Positions 57,041 to 64,000 of a stretch of 64,000 bases of DNA are shown piece by piece. Below the pieces are notes generated by a model. It was not told the DNA's origin. It did no database searches and was given only the letters and a program-made list of their open reading frames with translations. Position numbers and translations under genes: made by a program. The stretch is taken from assembly GCA_033391075.1 (NCBI GenBank), contig JAWPMV010000001.1, positions 5,952,001 to 6,016,000 of the forward strand, written 5' to 3'. Origin of the DNA: Bacteroidia bacterium (lineage in GTDB: Bacteria; Bacteroidota; Bacteroidia; J057). The first letter of the stretch is position 1; each line of letters starts with the position of its first letter.

Positions 57041-60000
57041 CTAAAGCTCTTCAAACAAAGCTGCTCTCTTTCGCCTTTTTCGCTGAATTTGATAAAAAAC
57101 AGCCATAAAAAAGGCCATTCCAAGGCAGCAAATCAGGACAAAAATATAGAGGCCTTCCTTGCTATTCAGAATGACAAATTTTTCTTCAGGAAATGCAAGT
57201 GGGGAAGAACCACCGATAAGCGCAGAGCCTGCCCAAAAATAAGGGTGGGCTTTGTTGCTATTATTCAGGTAATAGAGTTTGGCATTTCGGAGGGCAGAAG
57301 CCGTACTTTCACCTTCCTTGAGGTATTTATAAAATTCTGAAAGTATACGAAAGGAGGATTCATCATTTACCGCCCACTTATTCATGATCACGCTTCTAGC
57401 CCCTGCATGGCGAAATGCACGAGATAAGGACAACATCCCTTCTCCCTGCGCCATCTTTCCCTCGCCAGTCTCGCAGGCATTTAGAACTGCCAATTCACAA
57501 TCCATTCGTTGGTTGTAGATTTCATAGGCGTACAACCTCTGCGCATCTTCTTCCAGGAGTTGCATATGATTGTCTTCCGCATCTTTGCTAAATAGTAAGT
57601 GAGACAACATCGGATCTTCCGCTTTAATCGCATGTTGAGCCATATGCAAAAATTGTCCATCTCTGGATTTCTTGAGAAAATGAGATTTGTTTGCTTCCTC
57701 TCCTACGATAGCCTTCCCATTTACCATATCGGCAATCTCATTTACCTCCTGCGTATTGAAATCGAGTTTTCTCGCTCCCTCATAACTAGGTGCATAGCCG
57801 AGAAATCCATAGCTATTGTTTTTACGGGAAAATCCTTTGAGGAGCAAATCAGCAGAAAGGGCATAATGGATTTGGTGTCTCTTAATCAGGTAATCAAGCT
57901 CTCTAAATGATCTGGATTCCTTTTCTGCCTGAAAAGGCAAAGCTTCAAAAGGAAAGACATTGAGTGGGCCATCAGGTATGATCACCAAATTACGATATTC
58001 TTCCACCTCTGATAAAAGGGGTTCCAGCAATCGCTGATAGATTCGGTAACCTGTCTCCTTATACCTTTCAAATGCCTCCTGACTATTCCCCCGATTATAG
58101 ACCTCGCTTGCATCACTCACCTGATTGCGGAAATTTTCTATATCTCTGATCAGGCTTGAATCCTTCTCCATTTCAAACATGCGAATCTCCCCTTTATGCA
58201 AACGAAAAGCATAGATGGCTTTTTCGCCCCAGAAATATTCGAGCATGCTTAAGTGGGTAGAATCCAGGTATTGAAATATCTGTGAAAGGTTTTTCGATTT
58301 CAGGGAATCCTTACGTCTGGAATAATCTTCATAGTTTATCTTTAAAAAACGCATAAGTTCTGAATAGGCTTCTTCACTTTCCAGGTAAATTCTTTTCGAA
58401 CTTTGATACTGAACACTATCAAAAGAGTTCAGCTTCTCACGGCTTTCAAAAAGGTTGATCCGACGACCATAAAAGCCAATATTGCTGCGGAGGCTATCTT
58501 CTTTTCGTTTCAAATTTTCTGGAACATTTGAATCAATCAAAGCATTTGCAGATCGTAAATTGTCCTGCAAAATCATGGATTTCCCTTGCTCAGAAATTTT
58601 GAAAGCTTCTGCCAAAATCGCAGGATCGCTTTTAGTGGGATCCCGGAGACTAGCAGTCTTTAGCCCCATTTCATAGGTCGGCATGGCTTGAGAAAGCAAG
58701 TGAAACTTGGAGTAGTCATGCAAGTAGTCTTTCCTTAATTCACCGATCAGTTTTATGCTGAGTTTATTCGTGTTAATGGCTGCTTGTAAAAGTTCTTTGT
58801 TATCTGGTTCATCTTCCAGAAGCATTAAGAGCGTGCGATTTTTATTTTCGAGGGTATGTAAGACTCCTTTCTGGCTGGTAATATCTTTGAGATCAGGATT
58901 TTTCAGGATGTCTGGATCAGAAAACTGGCGAGAATATGCAATGAGTGCTTTTTGGAAAGCTTCTAAAGCATTTTTTGTTTTTCCTTGTTTTCTTAAAATC
59001 CTTCCCAAAAGAACATATGACCTACCAACCAATCGATGTCTCTCTCCATAAGAATTATGAGCGTATTTAATGGATAGTTTTACTGTATCAAGAGCGATTG
59101 CATATGCTCCTTTATGAAAATACGCCCCTGAAATAAGGAAATAAGTATAATCCAAATCAAAGGGCAACTTTTGTTGCATTTTCAGCGCTTCATGTGCAAA
59201 AACAATGGAACTGTCATGATTTCCTGTCTCTGTATAACAGTACCCTAAATGAAGGTAAGATTCTATTTTAGTTCTAAGAATATCTGAATTAATCTTGGCC
59301 TTTTTCAATACCTGCAGTGAAGTATTCAATTTTCTCACAGCTTTTTGAAATTCTTTTCTAGTCATATGGCTAAAAGCAAGATTATTTAATAGTACAGCCA
59401 TACTTAAAGAATCGACTTTTTCCCGACTTCGTTCTACTTCTAAAGCCCTGATATATGAATCCAGAGCTTCCTTTAAATCTTTTTTTGCACTAAAAATATA
59501 TCCTAAATTTTGATATGAATGGGAGATTAAGTCTGTTTCTGAGCGATTAAGTTTTCCTAAAGCTTGTAGCCTTTCTAAAATTGCATAATTCCTTTCAATT
59601 GCTGCTTCGTACTCTCCTTCTATCTCAAGCAAAATAGAGAACCAGTTATCGACCAAATTTTTGTTCTCTATAGAAATGTTATTCCTATTTGACCAATTAT
59701 CTGCTTTAGCAATATATTCCTTTGCTAATTTAAATTCATAGGTGTAATAAGCAGCTTTTGTATAGAGAATTTGGTTATATATTCTGTTATCAGTTACTAC
59801 CTCACTTAATAAAGAATCCACTTTAAATAAGAAATTTGTAGAGGCTTTATATAAATCTCCATCTTGAAGAATTTTAGCTTTACTTTGATATAAATCAACG
59901 AGGCTTTCAGTAGATTCTTGAGGAATGGTATGAATTAATGCAAAAGATTCCTGTTGTTTAAATACTAATTCCGCTTCTTCCTTTTTATCATCATATATTA

Positions 60001-60277
60001 AACTTTTGTAAAGACGTAGGGAAATTTTTGACCGGATAGAAAAATTTAAAGTTTCGTTTTGTAAAAATATTTTAGCTTGACAAATAACTTCATCATAATC
60101 TTTAGCCTGGACTAAGCTGTCCAACAAATCTAGAGCTTGTTCTTCCAATTTATCTGCTGATTCTAATTGGGGAGAAATTTTAGGTTGATCTGAAGAACAA
60201 GCGTAAAACATAAAAGCTAGACATGATAAATAATTTATCAGCCTAGTAAAAATTACAGGATGTGTACGTAATGTCAT
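57041..60277 (-). CDS. TPR-CHAT protease, lipoprotein with C-terminal membrane anchor
   Basis: 1078 aa. The N-terminus (LINYLSCLAFMFYAC) is a lipoprotein signal with lipobox FYAC. About 12-14 TPR-like units follow (~residues 60-560: e.g. HSYQNLGYIFSAKKDLKEAL, GRSYVLLGRILRKQGKTKNA). The caspase-like CHAT domain lies at ~730-1020 with catalytic H882 (FLHMAQHA) and C935 (AVLNACETGEG), preceded by LVIIPDGPLNVFPFEALPF. A C-terminal TM helix (YIFVLICCLGMAFFMAVFYQ) and a basic tail (RKRRKRA) follow. The dyad is intact, so it is probably an active peptidase. A lipidated N-terminus plus C-terminal helix places the protease outside the cytoplasm, unlike the cytoplasmic CHAT proteases of conflict systems. 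Confidence 0.92.
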   Translation of the reverse strand: MTLRTHPVIFTRLINYLSCLAFMFYACSSDQPKISPQLESADKLEEQALDLLDSLVQAKDYDEVICQAKIFLQNETLNFSIRSKISLRLYKSLIYDDKKEEAELVFKQQESFALIHTIPQESTESLVDLYQSKAKILQDGDLYKASTNFLFKVDSLLSEVVTDNRIYNQILYTKAAYYTYEFKLAKEYIAKADNWSNRNNISIENKNLVDNWFSILLEIEGEYEAAIERNYAILERLQALGKLNRSETDLISHSYQNLGYIFSAKKDLKEALDSYIRALEVERSREKVDSLSMAVLLNNLAFSHMTRKEFQKAVRKLNTSLQVLKKAKINSDILRTKIESYLHLGYCYTETGNHDSSIVFAHEALKMQQKLPFDLDYTYFLISGAYFHKGAYAIALDTVKLSIKYAHNSYGERHRLVGRSYVLLGRILRKQGKTKNALEAFQKALIAYSRQFSDPDILKNPDLKDITSQKGVLHTLENKNRTLLMLLEDEPDNKELLQAAINTNKLSIKLIGELRKDYLHDYSKFHLLSQAMPTYEMGLKTASLRDPTKSDPAILAEAFKISEQGKSMILQDNLRSANALIDSNVPENLKRKEDSLRSNIGFYGRRINLFESREKLNSFDSVQYQSSKRIYLESEEAYSELMRFLKINYEDYSRRKDSLKSKNLSQIFQYLDSTHLSMLEYFWGEKAIYAFRLHKGEIRMFEMEKDSSLIRDIENFRNQVSDASEVYNRGNSQEAFERYKETGYRIYQRLLEPLLSEVEEYRNLVIIPDGPLNVFPFEALPFQAEKESRSFRELDYLIKRHQIHYALSADLLLKGFSRKNNSYGFLGYAPSYEGARKLDFNTQEVNEIADMVNGKAIVGEEANKSHFLKKSRDGQFLHMAQHAIKAEDPMLSHLLFSKDAEDNHMQLLEEDAQRLYAYEIYNQRMDCELAVLNACETGEGKMAQGEGMLSLSRAFRHAGARSVIMNKWAVNDESSFRILSEFYKYLKEGESTASALRNAKLYYLNNSNKAHPYFWAGSALIGGSSPLAFPEEKFVILNSKEGLYIFVLICCLGMAFFMAVFYQIQRKRRKRAALFEEL

Positions 60278-60401
60278 GGGCTTATGCTTGTGCAGTCGTG
60301 TTATTCTATTCTAAATGAAAGTATTATTTAATAAGTATTAGATGAAATTGTCAGAAATTCTTTCGTCATCCTTAAATACTAAGAAAGATCTCTAAATAAT
60401 T

Positions 60402-60466
60402 TTAAAGAAAGATTTCGGCTTCTATTCTGAATTAACTCTGCAATTCTCACCGAAATCTTTCTTTAA
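60402..60466 (-). terminator. 17-bp inverted repeat with 31-nt loop between two minus-strand genes
   Basis: TTAAAGAAAGATTTCGG (60402-60418) and its perfect complement (60450-60466) flank a 31-nt loop. It lies directly after the stop of the 60477-60914 gene and upstream of the CHAT gene. It may terminate, attenuate or stabilise; the loop is longer than usual for a Rho-independent terminator. Confidence 0.5.
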
Positions 60467-60476
60467 GTGAAAGTGT

Positions 60477-60914
60477 TTATTCTACGATTTCAACACTTAC
60501 GGGTACCTGGAATATATGCGTTTGCTGGTTCGGATTTCCTTCCTCATAAAATTGAATGATGCCTGACGCAGTATATACTGCACCTTGAGGAGGTAAATCA
60601 GAAGGATTTGTTGCAACCAGAGCAAAGGAAACGTCCTGCTGAGCATTTGGCCCAAGAAAACCAATATTTGTAGATGAATTAAGGATATTTAGAGCAGGAC
60701 TCCCTTCAGATGGTGTCAGTTTGAAGAGTTGTATATTCAAATCCAGGCTCCAACTGGGATTAGTTTGGTTACTAATATCTAGCTCTAAAGTATAACTCAA
60801 TATTTCCGGACGTCCCCTAATTACCCCAGAATCACTTTTGGGAGGATTAGTACCAGTTGTCAAACTTCTTGATTGCGTGCTAGAGTTGGATGTTGGTTGG
60901 GTGATTTCAAACAT
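60477..60914 (-). CDS. Small beta-rich protein of unknown function
   Basis: 145 aa from an ATG at 60914; an in-frame GTG at 60983 would add a hydrophobic N-terminal helix (FWILVALLNVLNSLLMF), making it membrane-anchored. The choice between them is open. After a Ser/Thr/Asn-rich stretch the sequence is strand-like with alternating hydrophobics: ILSYTLELDISNQTNPSWSL, LDLNIQLFKLTP, QQDVSFALVATNPSDLPPQG, VYTASGIIQFYEEG and HIFQVPVSVEIVE. This looks like a single Ig/C2-like beta sandwich. No family is recognised. It lies between the lipase-like and CHAT genes on the same strand. Confidence 0.6.
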   Translation of the reverse strand: MFEITQPTSNSSTQSRSLTTGTNPPKSDSGVIRGRPEILSYTLELDISNQTNPSWSLDLNIQLFKLTPSEGSPALNILNSSTNIGFLGPNAQQDVSFALVATNPSDLPPQGAVYTASGIIQFYEEGNPNQQTHIFQVPVSVEIVE

Positions 60915-61150
60915 AAGTAAAGAATTAAGAACGTTTAAGAGTGCCACCAAAATCCAAAAAGTCGGTTTGGATATCTTGTACACTTAAAATTTTTAAACAG
61001 GTTGAACCAAAAGCATTTGCCCGGATTCAAGAAGTTTAGGGAGCGTTACTGATTGATCGATCGTTTCAAATAACTTAAGACAAACATAGTTACGATTTTT
61101 CGTACTATCTAATCAATCGTACTATGATCCTTACATAAATAACACCGGTG

Positions 61151-61190
61151 TGGAGATCCTCCAGGGAACCCTCTAGCGGAGGATCATCCA
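61151..61190 (-). terminator. Hairpin after the lipase-like gene
   Basis: TGGAGATCCTCC and GGAGGATC-A-TCCA form a G/C-rich stem of 8 plus 4 bp around a 15-nt loop, just beyond the stop of the lipase-like gene at 61213. There is no T-run, so it may act as an mRNA end stabiliser instead. Confidence 0.45.
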
Positions 61191-61212
61191 CTGCACAATA
61201 AGCGGCAATTTA

Positions 61213-62031
61213 TTAGTCCCGAAAACCCAAACCTTTCGTGGACCGGATGTGCTGCTTGAGGTAATGAGCATACCAATGTGCCCGGTGCCTGCTAAACGTA
61301 CCCGTTAAAGTGGTACCATGGAGATTGATTTCTCCTTCTAATAGAACAAGGGTACCTACATCTTTATATGAGAAGAGCGGCATGGGTTGACGGGAGTTCA
61401 TCAAAGGTGCCAGCGGAATAAATGGAATCAAATCCCTCGAATGTCTGACATTGAAACACCACTGTTTAGCCCCATGCATCTCGTTCATTTCTTCTACAAA
61501 AAAAGTATTTCCCACCCTCGGCGAACCAAAAAGGTAAGCCTTGACTCGAATTTTCCCGGCAAAGCCTTCCTGCACATGCAGCCAGGCGGCACATAAAGTA
61601 GCAATGGCCGCACCTCTTCCATGCCCAATCAAAAAAAGCTGGATCGGCTCATTCACCGAAATGATCTCTAACCATTTCAATAATTCCGGAAGTAAAGATT
61701 CAAACTCATTGCGGAAGCTTCTTTGTACTCGCGCATTGGGATGGTGGGCGTAACCATTTGCATGGCTGATGTTGATTTCCAGGTCTTGCTGGACATTTTG
61801 GATGGAATAATCCTCTCCCCGAAAAATCAGGTAATAAGCCTGACAAGGGCTTTTTCCAATTTCAAAGCTTATATCACTTTCCTCAGAGCTAGCAAGTGTA
61901 ATTTTTTCCCAGTTTTTGAGCTCTAGGCGGTGTATTGGCTGCTCGGCAGGGTCAACAGGATGAGAAGGGCTAGTGCAGATTGAAAGCAAGGTGCGGGCTT
62001 CGTTAGGGTTAAAACCTGCTTGAAATTTCAT
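61213..62031 (-). CDS. Class 3 lipase-like protein lacking the nucleophile serine
   Basis: 272 aa from the ATG at 62031; a GTG at 62037 is possible. No signal peptide. The fold is that of lipase class 3 (fungal-type): YYLIFRGED, PELLKWLE, the elbow LFLIGHGRGAAIATLCAAW, KAYLFGSPRVGN and HSRDLIPFIPLA, then a C-terminal His region (RAHWYAHYL). The standard elbow is G-H-S-x-G; here it is G-H-G-R-G, with Gly138 (codon GGA) where the nucleophile Ser belongs. The Asp and His regions remain. The protein is therefore probably not a normal esterase and may be a binding or regulatory pseudoenzyme. It is divergent from the ECF sigma gene at 62195. Confidence 0.8.
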   Translation of the reverse strand: MKFQAGFNPNEARTLLSICTSPSHPVDPAEQPIHRLELKNWEKITLASSEESDISFEIGKSPCQAYYLIFRGEDYSIQNVQQDLEINISHANGYAHHPNARVQRSFRNEFESLLPELLKWLEIISVNEPIQLFLIGHGRGAAIATLCAAWLHVQEGFAGKIRVKAYLFGSPRVGNTFFVEEMNEMHGAKQWCFNVRHSRDLIPFIPLAPLMNSRQPMPLFSYKDVGTLVLLEGEINLHGTTLTGTFSRHRAHWYAHYLKQHIRSTKGLGFRD

Positions 62032-62194
62032 TGGCACGCAATTGTTCGGGTTGTGAATTATTTCAAATCATTTATTGATTCATCGACCTTGACTTTTATG
62101 TTTAGGCTAAGTTTTATAATTTTAGACGTACAGAATACTGACAACCTCACCTCTTGTAATCAAAAAAATAGGAATTCATTATGAATCGCCCAGC

Positions 62195-62791
62195 GTGAGG
62201 AAAAAAATAAACGGGAATAACGAGGAAATTCTCCTGGCTGATATTCGCATAGGCGGACTTCAACAGGAACGTGCCATGAGCGACCTTTTTAGGCGCTATC
62301 ATGCCTTTATAGGTATGGGACAGGGACGATACCGACTTTCAGAATCCCAGGCCATGCAGGCCTACAGCGACACCTTGCTCTCTTTCCGCAGACAGGTCCT
62401 TACCGAAAGATTTCGGGGGGACAGCCAGATCAAAACCTATCTTTTTAAAATTTTTTCTAATAAGTGCGTTGATATTATTCGAAAACGTCCGTCTAAAGAA
62501 GTAGATGGTCTCGATGAGGCACTGAATATTCCCAATGAGTCTGACAATATCCTCAGAAAAATCATTATACAGGAGGAAATGGACAAGCTTATGGGAGAAT
62601 TCAATAAACTCGGAGAGACTTGCAAACAAATTTTACTTCTGGCAGAATACCTGGGATATACAAGCGCGGAAATTGCCGAAAAGATCGGTTTTAAAAATGC
62701 TCATTCTGTTACCAGCAAAAAACACAAGTGCCTCCAGCGATTGAGAGGAAATTTAGAAAAGAAACATGTCAAGGGACCAGAAAACGTATAA
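62195..62791 (+). CDS. ECF-type RNA polymerase sigma factor
   Basis: 198 aa, start GTG at 62195; the ATG at 62181 is in another frame and stops quickly. Region 2 is at ~25-90 (MSDLFRRYHAFIGMGQGRYRL, AYSDTLLSFRRQV, IKTYLFKIFSNKCVDIIRKR) and region 4 at ~125-180 (MGEFNKLGETCKQILLLAEY, YTSAEIAEKIGFKNAHSVTSKKHKCLQRLR). Region 2 has the phrase 'tYLFkIf.NkcvDiiRkr' typical of Bacteroidota ECF factors linked to TPR anti-sigma proteins. It overlaps the next gene by 26 bp, so sigma and anti-sigma are translationally coupled. The nearby divergent lipase-like, unknown and CHAT genes are candidate targets. Confidence 0.9.
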   Translation: MRKKINGNNEEILLADIRIGGLQQERAMSDLFRRYHAFIGMGQGRYRLSESQAMQAYSDTLLSFRRQVLTERFRGDSQIKTYLFKIFSNKCVDIIRKRPSKEVDGLDEALNIPNESDNILRKIIIQEEMDKLMGEFNKLGETCKQILLLAEYLGYTSAEIAEKIGFKNAHSVTSKKHKCLQRLRGNLEKKHVKGPENV

Positions 62792-63488
62792 TCTGTTGCT
62801 CGATTACCTGTCCGGTAGCCTTGGGGAAGAAGAGAAACTTGCCCTGGAAAAGCTATGGGTCGATCCCGAAAAACGTACAGAATTCTTGGAGCGTGGAGCC
62901 ATTGAGCATGGGGGAGACGCCTATTACAGGCAAAAATTTGAAGTTCTTCATCAACAGATGAAAGAGGAACAATCAAGAAGAACACGATTTATCTGGATGA
63001 CAGGCGCAGCTGCTGCTGCAATTATTCTGGTTTTTTGGATGTTCAATTTCCTCGGGGGAGGGAAAGAACAATTAACCCTGAAAACTCTGTATGCAGACAA
63101 TGTTCCTAATCCTAACATTACCGTTAGGGGAGAAGGAATGACTTTTTGTATGAATCCTCCTTTAGATCCTGAAAAGATAATCCAGGAATTAAAGGACAAA
63201 GAAAATCTTGATAATATCTGCAATAGATTGTTAGCGGTTACTTACTTTAATCTGCAGGACTATCAGAAATCCTATGAAAATTGGATCAAGATTGATACCA
63301 ATGCATTATTCATCGATGAAGTGGTTTGGTATCAAAGTCTATCTTTGCTTAAGCTGAAAAAATACAAAGAATCTGAGCAAATGCTGGATTCTCTACTTAA
63401 ATCAGCTCCCTTATCTGCTTTTACAAATAAAGCACAAGAACTAAAAGAAAACCTTCCGGCTCTCATCAAAGAATCGGAATCGAAATAA
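62766..63488 (+). CDS. Membrane-bound anti-sigma-like protein with periplasmic TPR-like domain
   Basis: 240 aa. The N-terminal ~75 residues are cytoplasmic and helical (TYNLLLDYLSGSLGEEEKLA, ALEKLWVDPEKRTEFLERG), like the sigma-binding part of FecR/anti-sigma proteins, but with no HxxxCxxC zinc motif. One TM helix follows (TRFIWMTGAAAAAIILVFWMF, ~78-98). The periplasmic part (~100-240) is TPR-like: VTYFNLQDYQKSYENWIKID and YQSLSLLKLKKYKESEQMLD. The start lies within the 3' end of the sigma gene. This is the usual layout of a Bacteroidota sigma/anti-sigma pair and the protein probably controls the sigma factor. Confidence 0.85.
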   Translation: MSRDQKTYNLLLDYLSGSLGEEEKLALEKLWVDPEKRTEFLERGAIEHGGDAYYRQKFEVLHQQMKEEQSRRTRFIWMTGAAAAAIILVFWMFNFLGGGKEQLTLKTLYADNVPNPNITVRGEGMTFCMNPPLDPEKIIQELKDKENLDNICNRLLAVTYFNLQDYQKSYENWIKIDTNALFIDEVVWYQSLSLLKLKKYKESEQMLDSLLKSAPLSAFTNKAQELKENLPALIKESESK

Positions 63489-63714
63489 TATCCCTTGATT
63501 ACCCCATTTCACAAGGGAACAAACCCAAAACACAAACACAACAAATAATCCAGGAGCGCCGAAATTACCCTTCGGGCATTGGGGGATTTGTGACTCTTCC
63601 ACCACATGCCTTTCTCTTACAAGAGAAACAAGCCTCCATCCTTTTTATAAAATAATCCATTTGGGCTCGCGGGCGCATTCCCTTTTCAAGGGGAATGGGG
63701 AATGCGCGATGGGG

Positions 63715-64000
63715 TCACTTCAACGTATCCTCAAACAACTTGAAAATCCTTCGATACTCATCCGTCCAGCTACTTGGCTCACGAAAGCCATGCCCCTCTA
63801 CCGGATACATCGCGACTTCCCAATTCTCTTTTCCTAGCTCAATCAAACGCTGAGCCAGTCGAACTACATCCTGAAAGTGAACATTCGTATCTACCATTCC
63901 ATGGCAGATCAACAGACTGCCGACTAAACCCTCTGCATGATAGATGGGCGAACTTCTAACATAAGCCAAACTATCATCCTGCGGTTGATTCAACATTGAA
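63715..64000 (-). CDS. S9 family (prolyl oligopeptidase/DPP-like) peptidase, C-terminal end, runs off window
   Basis: Only the last ~95 residues are in the window; the frame continues past 64000. They hold the end of an alpha/beta-hydrolase peptidase domain: [25 protein letters not shown] with the catalytic Asp, and [16 protein letters not shown] with the catalytic His. The 'HG..D.nVhfq' and 'GHgfr.p.sW..ey.ri...fe..l' pattern is that of prolyl oligopeptidase/dipeptidyl-peptidase IV-like S9 peptidases. The nucleophile Ser lies outside the window. It is convergent with the anti-sigma-like gene. Confidence 0.85.
   Translation of the reverse strand, partial: SMLNQPQDDSLAYVRSSPIYHAEGLVGSLLICHGMVDTNVHFQDVVRLAQRLIELGKENWEVAMYPVEGHGFREPSSWTDEYRRIFKLFEDTLK

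Overview
The window looks like a chromosomal segment of a free-living Bacteroidota bacterium of the Saprospiria/Cytophagia type. The evidence is secreted proteins ending in type IX secretion (T9SS) sorting domains, an SprB-like repeat, a DUF5916 protein, a Reg_prop-type hybrid histidine kinase, ECF sigma/anti-sigma pairs, Bacteroidota-style lipoproteins and moderate G+C. No prophage, insertion sequence, rRNA or CRISPR array was seen. There is one tRNA (Glu, anticodon TTC). Housekeeping anchors are purL and gap.

Layout. 1-3.6 kb: an S41-like peptidase running off the left edge, then a GMC oxidoreductase plus gluconate-dehydrogenase-subunit-3 pair. 3.6-16 kb: small metabolic and envelope genes, namely an SPW-like membrane protein, a four-copy 131-bp hairpin array, three endonuclease/exonuclease/phosphatase (EEP) proteins of which two carry LamG, an alpha/beta hydrolase with an alkylglycerol-monooxygenase-like protein, a membrane-anchored GH10 xylanase, a propionyl/acetyl-CoA synthetase, a TPMT-like methyltransferase and an exported PNPOx-fold protein. 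16-26.7 kb: two T9SS substrates, a 579-aa cohesin protein and a 2656-aa protein with two cohesins, a dockerin, HYR repeats and an inserted RCC1 propeller. Both are preceded by tandem TGTTCTGAATGGTA sites at about 21-bp spacing, suggesting shared control, possibly by a LytTR regulator. 26.7-40 kb: a DUF5916 protein, a hybrid kinase fused to a class III nucleotide cyclase, an exported ADP-ribosylglycohydrolase, an outer-membrane protein and purL.

40.4-49.1 kb: the most unusual part. Three tightly packed genes encode (i) a 1999-aa protein with about ten tandem VHL-beta-like units, a beta/gamma-crystallin-like segment, long amphipathic helices and a C-terminal multi-pass membrane region, (ii) a subtilisin-family protease without a signal peptide, and (iii) a FecR-like lipoprotein with four PASTA-like repeats. 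I regard this as the best candidate for an undescribed system; its function is unknown.

49-64 kb: an unknown secreted protein, a beta-lactamase-fold hydrolase, a protein with Tyr/Asp/Arg heptads, tRNA-Glu, gap, an SGNH esterase, an ECF41-like sigma factor, an SprB/heme-like lipoprotein, a lipoprotein TPR-CHAT protease, an unknown beta-rich protein, a class-3-lipase-like protein whose nucleophile serine is glycine, an ECF sigma with an overlapping membrane anti-sigma-like gene, and the C-terminal end of an S9 peptidase at the right edge. Family assignments come from reading motifs by eye; no database search was run.
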